Shown piece by piece: positions 8,449-18,029 of a DNA stretch of 64,000 nt; the stretch's first letter is position 1, and every line of letters begins with the position of its first letter. A model generated the notes under the pieces. It was not told the origin of the DNA, did not search any database, and saw only the letters and a program-made list of their open reading frames with translations. Source of the stretch: Sporosarcina luteola (GTDB lineage: Bacteria; Bacillota; Bacilli; Bacillales_A; Planococcaceae); assembly GCF_023715535.1 (NCBI RefSeq), contig NZ_JAMBOI010000007.1, positions 1 through 64,000 on the forward strand, written 5' to 3'. Made by a program: the position numbers and the translations under genes.

Positions 8449-8815
8449 ATCACTCTCCAAATACTTCTCCCGCAAACATGAGAGCGTCCATCCACTCTCT
8501 TGATGCATAGCAAACATATACGTTTGGATGCTGGCCCAATCAAAGACTTCCTTCAACCATTTTTGTATTGATAGCTCAAAGGTATTCACTTGCACATTCC
8601 CATTAGTTATAAAACCCCTTCATAGTATCACTATCATTCCCGTTCTCATTGAGAAACTCCATAACTATTCGAGTGCCTAATTCCACGCTTGTCAGGGGAC
8701 TACTTTCAAGCATGCTTTTATCATATCTCTTGATATAGAGCACGTAATTCCATTTGACCAAATCCTCAACATCTTTAATCGTTGCATAGCTTGCAGTGTA
8801 GCGGATCGCCTGCAA
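8449..8815 (-). pseudogene. degenerate protein-coding remnant with one frameshift
   Basis: On the minus strand an open frame (DVEDLVKWNYVLYIKRYDKS ... DSDTMKGF) runs into a stop at about 8603. A +1 shift continues it as ITNGNVQVNTFELSIQKWLK and then to ...CLREKYLESD, with a stop near 8449. The joined ~120 residues read like one protein. The family is not recognised. There is no convincing start or ribosome binding site. Confidence 0.38.
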
Positions 8816-8991
8816 TTTAACTGTATCGTAGTTAATGGATTATCCGAAGGGGAAGGGTTTTGGTTCTATCCTTGAATCCTTTGTGAAAATAGTCTTGCAG
8901 TAAATATAGAACTGTAAGACAATGGAATGAAAGAATTATTAAAAAACTAAGAATTGATGATCCAGTAAAAGTGAAAAAAGTTGGTGTACTT

Positions 8992-9120
8992 ATGATCATA
9001 TATGAATCGACAAAAGAACAATTTGTAGGAGACGTAGTCAATGAATTGCTCATTGACAGACTCTACAACTCCTATCAGAAGAAAATAGGCCGTACTTCTA
9101 AAGCTGAAATACGCTCATAG
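8992..9120 (+). pseudogene. 5' part of the DUF2075 helicase gene, cut off by an in-frame TAG
   Basis: From an ATG at about 8992 the frame reads MIIYESTKEQFVGDVVNELL ... KIGRTSKAEIRS and then TAG at 9118-9120. The sequence resumes in the same frame with ENSLQKMSNVMQDDEIPNDA. DUF2075 proteins characteristically start with such an N-terminus, including a K(I/L)GxxSKxEIRSW segment. The stop therefore most likely replaces the TGG tryptophan codon of that motif. Confidence 0.7.
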
Positions 9121-9129
9121 GAGAATTCG

Positions 9130-10920
9130 TTGCAAAAAATGTCCAATGTCATGCAGGATGATGAAATTCCAAATGACGCTTCAGTTGCCATTGAGTTTAA
9201 TATTCCTAACACTTCTAAACGAGTCGATTTCTTAATTGCTGGCAATGATGGCAATCAAGATCACGTCGTCATTGTAGAACTGAAACAATGGGAAGAAGTT
9301 GAGATAGTGCCCAATAAGGATGCCATAGTTCGGACTTATTTAGGTAAAGGGAATCGGGAAATAACCCATCCATCCTATCAAGCGTGGTCGTACGCTGCGC
9401 TTATTGAGGATTTTAATGAGAATGTACAAGAAAAGGAAATTCAGTTGAAGCCTTGTGCATATTTGCATAACTACAGGAAGGTTGATGACGATCCTTTAAC
9501 AGATGCTCATTATCAAGATCATCTCGACAAGGCACCTGTTTTTGCAAAGGGAGAAATACAAAAACTTCGAGCATTCATTAAGAAATTCATTCGAAAAGGC
9601 GATCACAATCATCTGATCTACCAAATTGAAAACGGAAGAATTCGCCCATCAAAATCCTTGCAAGATGCATTGAATAACATGCTTAAAGGAAACGATGAGT
9701 TCATTATGATTGACGAGCAGAAAGTATTCTTTGAGGAAGCGTTCCATCTTGCATTGGAAGCCGTTAAAACAGACTCGAAGCAAGTGATGATTGTAGAAGG
9801 GGGTCCTGGTACGGGGAAGTCCGTGCTGGCCATAAACTTATTAGTGAAACTGATAGACCAAGGGCTTGTCACTATGTATGTAACAAAGAACTCAGCCCCC
9901 AGGAACATTTACTCCACAAAGCTCAAGGGTGATTTCAAGAAATCACATATCGATAATCTATTCAAAGGCTCCGGCAGCTTTACAGAAGTGGACGATAATG
10001 AATTTGACGTACTTATCGTAGATGAAGCGCACCGTTTAAACGAGAAGTCAGGTATGTTCCGTAACAAGGGTGAAAACCAAGTGAAGGAATTAATCAAAGG
10101 CTCGAAGTTCACTATCTTTTTTATCGATGAAAACCAAAAGGTCACATTGAGTGATATAGGCAGTGTCGATTTAATTAAACAGTACGCCAACCAATACAAA
10201 GCAGATATTATTTCCTGTGAACTTACATCTCAATTCCGTTGTGACGGATCTGACGGATATATAGCATGGCTAGATGATGTGCTGCAAATTAGAAGTACAG
10301 CAAATATGAACGATCTAGGAATGGATTATGATATTAGACTTTATGATGATCCAAATGAAATGCTTGCAGAAATTGAAAGGCTCAATGAACGCAACAATAA
10401 ATCCCGTGTGATGTCTGGATATTGTTGGGAATGGCCAAAGAACAATCGCCAGGACGTAAATCATCATGACATTACAATTCCGGAACATGATTTCGGAATC
10501 AGCTGGAATATCGAAAACACATGGGCAATCGAAAACTCTTCAGTTAGAGAAGCGGGTTGTATTCATACTGCGCAGGGTTTGGAGTTTGATTATGTTGGCG
10601 TCATAATTGGCGAGGACATGCGCTATGAGAACGGACAAATTATTACGGATTACACGAAACGTGCTAAGACAGATCAATCGTTAAAAGGAATAAAGAAGAT
10701 TGCAAAGGAACATCCAGAAGAAGCACAATCATTAGCTGATCCAATCATCCGAAACACGTATAGGACATTAATGACACGGGGGCAGAAGGGTTGCTTTGTG
10801 TTTTGCACGGATCATGCATTGCAGGAGTATTTAAAAGAACGGTTGGAGAAGGTTATGTTGTATCGGAGGGAAAGGGAGGAGACGTTGTATTTGGTGGATG
10901 AGGGGGAGGGGTATATGTAA
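9130..10920 (+). CDS. DUF2075 DNA/RNA helicase-like protein, 5' truncated by a nonsense codon
   Basis: The 596 residues downstream of the TAG at 9118 keep all core motifs. These are an N-terminal nuclease-like region (VDFLIAGNDGN then VVIVELKQWEEVE), a Walker A (EGGPGTGKSVLAINL, ~220-235), a Walker B (DVLIVDEAHRL) and late helicase motifs (CIHTAQGLEFDYVGVIIG, LMTRGQKGCFVFC). The DUF2075 class is a superfamily 1-like NTPase common in phage-defence islands. The TTG at 9130 has no ribosome binding site; the true gene starts at 8992. It is probably a recent pseudogene unless the stop is read through. Confidence 0.75.
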   Translation: MQKMSNVMQDDEIPNDASVAIEFNIPNTSKRVDFLIAGNDGNQDHVVIVELKQWEEVEIVPNKDAIVRTYLGKGNREITHPSYQAWSYAALIEDFNENVQEKEIQLKPCAYLHNYRKVDDDPLTDAHYQDHLDKAPVFAKGEIQKLRAFIKKFIRKGDHNHLIYQIENGRIRPSKSLQDALNNMLKGNDEFIMIDEQKVFFEEAFHLALEAVKTDSKQVMIVEGGPGTGKSVLAINLLVKLIDQGLVTMYVTKNSAPRNIYSTKLKGDFKKSHIDNLFKGSGSFTEVDDNEFDVLIVDEAHRLNEKSGMFRNKGENQVKELIKGSKFTIFFIDENQKVTLSDIGSVDLIKQYANQYKADIISCELTSQFRCDGSDGYIAWLDDVLQIRSTANMNDLGMDYDIRLYDDPNEMLAEIERLNERNNKSRVMSGYCWEWPKNNRQDVNHHDITIPEHDFGISWNIENTWAIENSSVREAGCIHTAQGLEFDYVGVIIGEDMRYENGQIITDYTKRAKTDQSLKGIKKIAKEHPEEAQSLADPIIRNTYRTLMTRGQKGCFVFCTDHALQEYLKERLEKVMLYRREREETLYLVDEGEGYM

Positions 10921-11025
10921 GGCGACAAAAATGATTCTATTTAACCCTCGCATGGTCCTCTATTATAATATTATTTGTTTTAATAGCCAAGGCAGAAATA
11001 AAACTAAAATTCGGAGGTGTAAATT

Positions 11026-12243
11026 GTGCAGATTAATTTAGATGGGTATAAAATGATTTTTTTTATAGAAAATTTATTAAGGGAATACTGCGAAGAATTT
11101 ACTCAAATAGAAGATTTGAGTAGTGAATTAAGGACTAAGTATAGCGAAACGGCAAAAGCAAATGAACAAGACCATAATAACTACCGCAATTTATTAAAAT
11201 ACTCTCACTTGGGGGACTTAGTTGATTTTATTAAAAGTAAAAGATTCAAAAGTTATAAAATGAATAATTTAGAAACTGTGAATGTATCTGTGTTAATCAA
11301 GAGACGAAATGACATAATGCATTCAAGATCGATTAGTCATTTAGAAATCGATAAAATATCCGAAGTATCTAATGAAATATCTTTAGCATTATTAGAAAGT
11401 AAGTACAATCTGCAATGGAATAAATTTATAACAACCGATATAAAAGAGTATAGAATACCTTTAGTACATATGGTATATCCACTGGGTAAGAATTTTGATA
11501 ATCTTATTGGTAGAAATGATGAGCTGATTGAGTTGAAAAGAGAAATAACAAGACCCATACCTGTATCGATAGTTGGACATGGTGGTTTAGGAAAAACTGC
11601 ATTGGTACTTCAATTAATAGAGGATGTTTTGTATTCCCCCGATTTACCCTTTGAAAATATCTATTTTATGAGTTTTAAAAATAGTACCTTTGAAAATGGA
11701 CAAATTATGAGATTTGAGAAAGCAATAAGCAATCATACAGACTTAATACAGAGACTGGCTTCATTTATGAATATTGAATCAGAAAATAAAGAGTTTCATG
11801 AGTTAGAAAGATTAGTTTGGGATAATTTGTTTGCCCAGAAGTCGCTGTTAATTCTAGATAACTTGGAGACTGAAATTGTTAAAAGTAACTTGAATGAATT
11901 TACGGAAATAGCACAAAGATTCATAGCTGGCTTCACGAAACCCTCGAGATTAATCATAACGAGTAGGTATGGTCTAGGAGATAGAGAATCAAAATTTCCT
12001 CTACACCAATTTAATCTTCAAAATACAAAAAACTTAGTTTGTAGTTATTTGAGTGAATCAGTTCTTAAGGAGAAAAATATTAAGCAAGGAGATTGGGAAT
12101 GGATACAAAGTTATACTAGAGGTAATCCTGGTTTGATTATTGCGTTTTGTAATACTTTAAAGTCGACTAGAAAACAGTTGATGGATCTTAGGGTTGAATA
12201 TAACACAAAATATACTGAAGAGTCTAAGATATTGCATAATTAA
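11026..12243 (+). CDS. HEPN-STAND NTPase, N-terminal part (split by in-frame TAA)
   Basis: The 405 residues form an effector plus NTPase half. A helical N-terminal domain carries RNDIMH (R94-H99), the Rx4H motif of HEPN RNases. It is followed by an NB-ARC/STAND NTPase: Walker A GHGGLGKT at 184-191, Walker B LLILDN at 274-279, the sensor region PSRLIITSRYG (306-316) and TRGNPGLIIAFC with the GxP motif near 365. The GGAGG site and start are good. The gene ends at TAA 12241-12243 and the same frame continues without gap in the next entry. Such proteins sense phage components and then cut RNA in relatives; here that is inference. Confidence 0.8.
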   Translation: MQINLDGYKMIFFIENLLREYCEEFTQIEDLSSELRTKYSETAKANEQDHNNYRNLLKYSHLGDLVDFIKSKRFKSYKMNNLETVNVSVLIKRRNDIMHSRSISHLEIDKISEVSNEISLALLESKYNLQWNKFITTDIKEYRIPLVHMVYPLGKNFDNLIGRNDELIELKREITRPIPVSIVGHGGLGKTALVLQLIEDVLYSPDLPFENIYFMSFKNSTFENGQIMRFEKAISNHTDLIQRLASFMNIESENKEFHELERLVWDNLFAQKSLLILDNLETEIVKSNLNEFTEIAQRFIAGFTKPSRLIITSRYGLGDRESKFPLHQFNLQNTKNLVCSYLSESVLKEKNIKQGDWEWIQSYTRGNPGLIIAFCNTLKSTRKQLMDLRVEYNTKYTEESKILHN

Positions 12244-13563
12244 TTGGAGGAATTTTTAGTTTTTTGTTTTGAAAATACTATTGAAAGTATGTCAATTGAA
12301 TCTCAGAAATTTTTGGCGGTTTTATGTTACATTTGTTCGGAAGCAAATATAAATGAAATCAACGAAGAACTATTAACTTATATAAAAGATGAAGTTGGTT
12401 TGAAAAAATTAGGAGAACACAACTTGAGATCTCAGTTATTTACGAATATTGGTTTTTTACAGCCGATACCTTCTTCAGATAAGTTCTATGTCAATGAGCT
12501 GTTTCTTGATTATTTAGATGGAAATTTTTCCGATAATGTATTTAATGTATTTAAACTTAGGGACTTAGAGTGGTATTCTGAACTGGAGGAATTAAAGAAT
12601 CATATTAATGAAATACAGTTTGACGAAGAAGTTTCAATCGGGAAACTGCTTTCCAATTTGTATCTTTCTAAGTATAGAATCAAAAATAACAATAAGTATT
12701 TAATACAAGCTTTCTTCTGTGACCCTGATTTAGATAAATTGATTAAGATATTTACCGCCTCTCCAGGAACAGAAATTTTAAACCAGTTTAATCTAATGGA
12801 TAAAGTGGAAATGAATTTGAAGAATATTAAAGAGAAAGCAAACCAAGAAAGAATACTTAATATCATTATTAATTCGTTAATAGAAATAAATAAAAGAATA
12901 TTAAATAAAGAATTGAATAAGATAAGACAGAGAGATTTACTTGGATACTATACACAGCTTGAAAATAAAATACCGATTTTAAAAAGAGGTATAGTAAACA
13001 TTAAAATAAAAAAGTCAGCTTGTTCTTTATTGAATAACTTGAAAGAATACGAGAAAGTTGAATTTTTAGCGACTAATGAGCCGAAACTAAGGCATGAATT
13101 GTTCATATCATACTTAAAACAGGTTGGTGATTTATCAGGAAATAATAAAGAAGAATGTATGAGGAAGATAGACAAGTGTAACCAGATTATTAAACAAAAT
13201 CCCAAGGACATCCCTAATCATTTAATTGGTCAGTTTAAGTTATATTGTTCTAGGTTTTATAAAAAAGAAAATCCTCACGAAGCGTTAAAATTACTTAATA
13301 ACTACGAACAATACTATATTAGTAATAAAAACATAAATGCCACTATTTTTTATTTGGAATCTTTGTTAGTGAGAATGGAATGTTTAATTAGCACCAAATC
13401 AGATATTGTGAAAATTGAATCCCTAAGAGATAGGTTTAAGAAGATATCTCTAGAATCGCAGTACCAACAGATTTTTAAGACGAAAAGGGATAAAATGGAT
13501 CAACAATTCAATAAATTGATAAAAGACGTAGATGAGTATAAAAAGACAAGTGCTTATGTATAA
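12244..13563 (+). CDS. HEPN-STAND NTPase, C-terminal helical/sensor part
   Basis: Same frame as the preceding ORF. It begins right after TAA 12241-12243 with LEEFLVFCFENTIESMSIES and then a winged-helix-like segment typical for the position after NB-ARC (FLAVLCYICSEANINEIN). The remainder is helical and TPR-like (ESLLVRMECLISTKSDIVKI), consistent with a STAND sensor. No ribosome binding site precedes the TTG at 12244 or the ATG at 12289. The parsimonious reading is one ~846-codon gene interrupted by a nonsense mutation. AT-rich codon use resembles the first half and differs from the flanking genes. Confidence 0.72.
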   Translation: MEEFLVFCFENTIESMSIESQKFLAVLCYICSEANINEINEELLTYIKDEVGLKKLGEHNLRSQLFTNIGFLQPIPSSDKFYVNELFLDYLDGNFSDNVFNVFKLRDLEWYSELEELKNHINEIQFDEEVSIGKLLSNLYLSKYRIKNNNKYLIQAFFCDPDLDKLIKIFTASPGTEILNQFNLMDKVEMNLKNIKEKANQERILNIIINSLIEINKRILNKELNKIRQRDLLGYYTQLENKIPILKRGIVNIKIKKSACSLLNNLKEYEKVEFLATNEPKLRHELFISYLKQVGDLSGNNKEECMRKIDKCNQIIKQNPKDIPNHLIGQFKLYCSRFYKKENPHEALKLLNNYEQYYISNKNINATIFYLESLLVRMECLISTKSDIVKIESLRDRFKKISLESQYQQIFKTKRDKMDQQFNKLIKDVDEYKKTSAYV

Positions 13564-13930
13564 AATTGTCCCTATCGTTAGAATGGAATTAAAGGAGGAT
13601 GCATTCACTTCAGCTTTAAGTATGAAATGATGTTGTTTTAATAGCAGAATGAGCCAGGGTAGTGTCAAGCTTCGAGTTCATCAAGCTTTTTAAAAAAAGT
13701 TGAGCCAAATATCACATAATTTGACTGTACAATAATCGCTTTTGAATCTAAAATCCAGATAACTTTCCTAAAGGGTTAACTAATCACAAGTGAAGGAATA
13801 TGGTTCGATCTATAGAAAATAAAAAACTGGCTTCCTATCGATCCCAACTAAGGATGTATGATATGATCTCCATAACAATAGGCTGTATCGCATATGCGGT
13901 AGCTGTTGGTTAGTTAGGAGGTTAATTGAT
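13564..13930. other. intergenic region without a supported gene
   Basis: About 365 nt separate the STAND gene from the GmrSD gene. A GGAGGATGCATT stretch gives only a six-codon reading frame. A short AAGCTT repeat around 13668-13692 could form a weak hairpin. The palindrome CGCATATGCG lies about 35 nt upstream of the GmrSD start. No protein remnant was recognised. Confidence 0.5.
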
Positions 13931-15670
13931 ATGAGCAATTCAAAACAATTTTATTCCGATGGTTTGGTTAATATAGAAAGATTGTTAAATGGTCAAGATT
14001 ATTATGAAATACCCGTACTTCAAAGAAACTACGTTTGGTCTAAGGATAATATCAAAGATTTAATTAGTGATATTAAAGAAAGTATGGATGAGGATCATAC
14101 ACAGGACTATTTTATTGGCAGCATGGTTTTTTCGGAAGGCAAAGAACGAAAGGTAGTCGTTGATGGACAACAAAGGATTACTACGCTTTCTTTGATCTTT
14201 GCTGTAGCGGTAGCACGATTCAATAAGAATAATGATACTGATTATATAGGTTTGTATTCCCCATACCTATACAAAGGAACACCTAATGATGATGGGGTTA
14301 TTATTTCAATGAATCGCTTGAAACACCATGATAAAGATAATTCATTTTTCACTAATTTAATTAATAGTAGACCTGTTGGAACTACGGTTACTACATCCCA
14401 AACAAATATGGCTAATGCCAGAGTAACGATTGAAGAAGAGCTCGGTTCTTTTAATGAAAATGAACTAAAACGATTCATAAATTACTTGGCAAAACGGGTA
14501 CATATTGTCTCTATGGTAACTAGTGATCTTAATATGGCGTTTCGAATCTTTGAGACGTTAAATGATAGAGGGGCGAAGCTTCAGCCTGAAGATCTTTTGA
14601 AAAATATGCTGCTGCGGAACTTATCTGACGGAAGCTATGATCAGGTTGCAAAAAGCTGGGATAACTTCATCAATGTCTTAACCTCTGATAATGGAAAAAT
14701 GCTCGTTCCAACTTCCACGTTCTTAAAGCATTATGTAATGTCAAAAGGGCACCTTGTACAGAAGGCTAAATTATATGACTGGTTTGAGAAGAGAACGCAA
14801 TCATCTACAGTTAGTCAAGCCTCATTAGGATATGAGATAAATACCAATGAAGGAATTAATGCATTCATCAATGAATTGGCTGATGAAGCCAAATTATATG
14901 TGAAAGCACTCTCTGGTAATTTCGAGGAATCTATTGATAACTGTATTGCGTTAGGAGTTAAGCAGGTATTAATTATGGTCCTGGCTGCAAAGAAGCTCGA
15001 CGAGACAAAGCGGAAAAAAGTTTTTGCTTTAATGGAGTCATTAATTTTTTCTTACGTAATTACAGCTTCAAGATTTAATGTTGTTGAAAAAAGCCTGTAT
15101 AAAATCGCAGGAAAGATTAGAAGTGCTCATACTAATTCTGCGTTATTTGATGAAGCAGTCAAGGATATAGAGGCATTAATATTGGATAAAAAAGAGCAAG
15201 CACTCACCGCTTTAGTAGAATTTAAAATGAAAAAGTCTGACCGTAAAAAAGCAAAGTATATACTGTCTAAACTAGGTGAGTCTTTAGATGACATTGATCA
15301 TTCGGGTTTCACGATTGAACACATCATGCCTGAAGAAAAGTCTGCTGGTTGGAAACATGTTAAAGAGAGTGCAGAGGATTACCAAGTCTTAGTTTCAAGC
15401 ATTGGAAATCTTACGCTTATAAATCCATCTGGGAACAGTTCTTTAAAGAACAAAGACTTTGATAGTAAAAAACAAGTTTATAATAATCAAACTATGCTTA
15501 CCAAAACCATCGTCGAAAGTGTTAATACAGGTACGAAAAATACTAAGCATGACAAGGCAATTAAAGCGTTTAATTATGACCCTGTCAGCGGAACGTGGAA
15601 TAGAAAAGAGATCGAGAGAAGAGCCAAAGCGATACGAAATTTGGGAGAGCATATTTGGTTTAAGTTCTAA
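13931..15670 (+). CDS. GmrSD-type DUF262/DUF1524 nuclease
   Basis: The 579 residues have the order of a fused GmrS-GmrD type IV restriction enzyme. The DUF262 N-terminus has IPVLQRNYVW (27-36) and the diagnostic VDGQQRITTL (77-86), a ParB-like NTP-binding site. The DUF1524 C-terminal domain carries an HNH-like TIEHIMPEE near 461-469 and SIGNLTLINPSGNSSL. Known members cut modified phage DNA or act as SspE-type effectors. A strong GGAGG site fits the ATG. A perfect hairpin terminator follows. It lies between two other putative defence genes but appears to be its own transcript. Confidence 0.92.
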   Translation: MSNSKQFYSDGLVNIERLLNGQDYYEIPVLQRNYVWSKDNIKDLISDIKESMDEDHTQDYFIGSMVFSEGKERKVVVDGQQRITTLSLIFAVAVARFNKNNDTDYIGLYSPYLYKGTPNDDGVIISMNRLKHHDKDNSFFTNLINSRPVGTTVTTSQTNMANARVTIEEELGSFNENELKRFINYLAKRVHIVSMVTSDLNMAFRIFETLNDRGAKLQPEDLLKNMLLRNLSDGSYDQVAKSWDNFINVLTSDNGKMLVPTSTFLKHYVMSKGHLVQKAKLYDWFEKRTQSSTVSQASLGYEINTNEGINAFINELADEAKLYVKALSGNFEESIDNCIALGVKQVLIMVLAAKKLDETKRKKVFALMESLIFSYVITASRFNVVEKSLYKIAGKIRSAHTNSALFDEAVKDIEALILDKKEQALTALVEFKMKKSDRKKAKYILSKLGESLDDIDHSGFTIEHIMPEEKSAGWKHVKESAEDYQVLVSSIGNLTLINPSGNSSLKNKDFDSKKQVYNNQTMLTKTIVESVNTGTKNTKHDKAIKAFNYDPVSGTWNRKEIERRAKAIRNLGEHIWFKF

Positions 15671-15684
15671 TAGTAAAACTGAAA

Positions 15685-15726
15685 AATAATCCATCCTTGA
15701 GTGTGGTAACTCAAGGATGGATTATT
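15685..15726 (+). repeat. dispersed AATCCATCC hairpin, copy A (also a terminator)
   Basis: Perfect 18-bp inverted repeat starting AATAATCCATCCTTGAGT with a 6-nt loop, followed by TTATTT. It terminates the GmrSD transcript and is the best-preserved member of a family with further copies near 17918, 30268, 39799, 42971, 46038 and 52199. Confidence 0.85.
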
Positions 15727-16139
15727 TTATTTCTAGATCACTTGGAAAGGTAAGTATTAATACTAATAATTTTATTAAATGGAACAATTTTCATGTTATG
15801 TGGTATTATTTTAATAGTTAAAGTGGCAGACGCTTCCCTGTTATCTAAGTAAATAAGGCGAACCTTCTACTAGATGGTTATAATTTTACGGGTAGAAAAA
15901 CAACAGGGGAAATGAATTTTGGACGAGTAAAAAAATTATCGTTAAAATAATTTGGTGTTCGGCAATTAGTCATTGAGTATTTAGTATTTAGTATTTAGGG
16001 CGTATAGTAATTAAGATGGATAATAAAAGTGATTGCTGATACTCTGAGTATATAGTTTTGAAGCATTAAATAAAAGCAGTTTTTTCATACGTACAAGAGA
16101 TCATTGCAATTCTTAAAATAAACGAATAGGAGAATAGCT
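15727..16139. other. AT-rich intergenic region
   Basis: No supported gene. A micro-repeat (TATTTAG three times) lies around 15980-15998. The last ~15 nt hold the AGGAG site for the next gene. The promoter of that gene is presumably here but no clear -35/-10 pair stands out. Confidence 0.45.
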
Positions 16140-17786
16140 TTGAAAAAATTTGTAACACAACATTTTTTCTCATTAATTATTTCTATTTTAGCAGGTTTAA
16201 TTGTACTATATTTCCAACAACAATCCCCTGAAATTAAATATACACTTTCAGAAAACATTCCAATAATTGGAGATATTGCTGGTCTGGAAAAGGATACAAA
16301 CATTCAGTTATTAGAAGTGAAAAATACTGGAAATAAAGAAGCAAATAATATTCAAATACTTTTAAATGGAGAAATTGAAAATGTTAGCGTAGAAAAAAAT
16401 TCCAGTGGGGATGAATTTCAAATATATAAAAGTCATGATAAATTTGAACTTGTATATACATCTCTTCCGGTCAAAGGGACATTCAAATTGGTTATCCAAT
16501 CTAATTTACAACCTATTAAAGATTCAACACTGACTATTAAGCATAATGAGGGGCAGGGAATTAATGCATTAGAAAATCATAAAATAAGTTTTTCACTCAT
16601 TATCGCATGGATAATTATAGTTATATATTTATTGAGTACTTTCAAAGATTTGTATATTCGGAGTCTTTATAGAAAGTCATATTACTTTAATCAGCTAAAT
16701 ATTCTTCATAAATTAAAACCTTGGTATATATCCAATGGTCATTGGAAAGAAATTAGAAATACGGCGATCGATACATTGTTAACAAATGACTTTGATTCTA
16801 AAACCATTGAAGAAGTAGCTGGATATAAATTGCTTTCTGATGACAAACATTCCAATATAACTATGAATGAATGGGAAAAAATAATTAAGTCGAGTGAAGA
16901 ACAAATAAAACGTTGGGTCGATAAGTATATTAACCGTTCATTTAGGAAATCAAATGAGATAAGCGTTTTACTAAAGACTAAAAGGCCAAAGTATTATTCA
17001 GAAATAAGTTGGCTTGAGTTAATAAACGTTATAGAACGTGAACTGGTCGAGAAATTAAAGAAAGAAATTGGCAATAATTCATTTGATCAACTAATGAGCA
17101 TTGATTTTTCTATACTGAATATATTGAAGAGAGAAAATAAAGAAGACTTCACATATTATTACTTACAGTTACTTGTAAATGAAATAGAAAGTTCTATAAA
17201 TGAAAGTGAAGAACCTTTCGATATTTATATAAAGTATTGTGATGGCAATGATATAATTCCACAGTATTTATTAAACCGTTTGGAACGAGTTGCAAAAAAT
17301 AAACAGCTTATAATAACTCCAAATTTATATGAAAAAGAGAATGCTGAAAAATTTATTGAAGAAGCAAGTGAAAGAAACTATGGTGACTATTATTTTTCAG
17401 TATTATCTAAGGTTGCTAGATCAACAATTGAATTAGAAAATAAAATACTAAAATATAATTACCTAAATAGAACATTGCGACAAATAAGTAATTCTAATAA
17501 CGAACCTATAATTAAACCTGATTTTTTAAATGTAGATGAATATGAAAGTCTAAAGAAATTGTTTATAAAAATCAATGAATATAAATCAAATCGTAAGGAA
17601 GTTGAAGATGCTAAAGAGGAATTGATTCCATTGAAAAGGAAAATAGAGAAACAATTAAGTATTATTGATATTGTATTAAACAATCCTGAGGGAATAGAAA
17701 AAATAGAAGATTACAGTAGTGAATTTTCTCCAGGAAACTTTAGAAATATAAAGGAATTAGCAGTTAAAATAATTGAGGGAAAATAG
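16140..17786 (+). CDS. two-TM protein of unknown function beside GmrSD
   Basis: A 548-residue protein. The first TM segment is at 9-25 and the second at ~150-167. Between them lies a ~125-residue beta-rich domain predicted outside (LLEVKNTGNKEANNIQILLN), similar in style to domains that recur in defence-island membrane proteins. After the second TM comes a ~380-residue charged, helical cytoplasmic part. The TTG start at 16140 has AGGAG 6-7 nt upstream. The family is not recognised. AT content is higher than in flanking genes, as in the STAND gene, suggesting acquisition by transfer. A membrane-acting effector or sensor is possible. Confidence 0.8.
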   Translation: MKKFVTQHFFSLIISILAGLIVLYFQQQSPEIKYTLSENIPIIGDIAGLEKDTNIQLLEVKNTGNKEANNIQILLNGEIENVSVEKNSSGDEFQIYKSHDKFELVYTSLPVKGTFKLVIQSNLQPIKDSTLTIKHNEGQGINALENHKISFSLIIAWIIIVIYLLSTFKDLYIRSLYRKSYYFNQLNILHKLKPWYISNGHWKEIRNTAIDTLLTNDFDSKTIEEVAGYKLLSDDKHSNITMNEWEKIIKSSEEQIKRWVDKYINRSFRKSNEISVLLKTKRPKYYSEISWLELINVIERELVEKLKKEIGNNSFDQLMSIDFSILNILKRENKEDFTYYYLQLLVNEIESSINESEEPFDIYIKYCDGNDIIPQYLLNRLERVAKNKQLIITPNLYEKENAEKFIEEASERNYGDYYFSVLSKVARSTIELENKILKYNYLNRTLRQISNSNNEPIIKPDFLNVDEYESLKKLFIKINEYKSNRKEVEDAKEELIPLKRKIEKQLSIIDIVLNNPEGIEKIEDYSSEFSPGNFRNIKELAVKIIEGK

Positions 17787-17910
17787 GATAGGAAAATTAC
17801 AGACGTCTTCAAAGCTATTAAGCGGCACGTACAATAAAATAGATTGGGAGAAAGTTCAAAGTTTTGCGGAATTCGGCAGAATATATTTTGATTTAGGTTC
17901 TAATTGTTAA
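17773..17910 (+). pseudogene. possible C-terminal gene remnant
   Basis: An open frame (GTYNKIDWEKVQSFAEFGRI then YFDLGSNC and a stop) follows the two-TM gene in another frame. The residues look protein-like. There is no start signal and the family is not recognised, so this is a weak call. Confidence 0.25.
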
Positions 17911-17917
17911 ACCACAA

Positions 17918-17960
17918 AATAATCCATCCATGAGTGGTAAATTCTATTGGATGGATTATT
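17918..17960 (+). repeat. dispersed AATCCATCC hairpin, copy B
   Basis: Degenerate copy of the hairpin at 15685: AATAATCCATCCATGAGT and GGATGGATTATTTCAC with an imperfect centre. It lies between convergent transcripts (two-TM gene and GHKL operon) and may act as their terminator. Confidence 0.75.
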
Positions 17961-18029
17961 TCACTCTAGCTACCGTTTGGCAAGAAATCACTCACTCAAT
18001 TACGTTTACTTTGCGGCCTTTCTAGCCGC

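Noticed and set aside
8992..13563. Programmed stop-codon read-through or a reassigned stop codon in the DUF2075 and STAND genes
   Set aside because: One stop is TAG and the other TAA, neither context shows a recoding structure or selenocysteine element, and all other genes in the window use both codons as normal stops. Nonsense mutation is simpler.
12244..13563. Independent gene starting at TTG 12244
   Set aside because: No ribosome binding site lies upstream, and the frame continues exactly from the preceding ORF; the GGAGG is downstream of the TTG.
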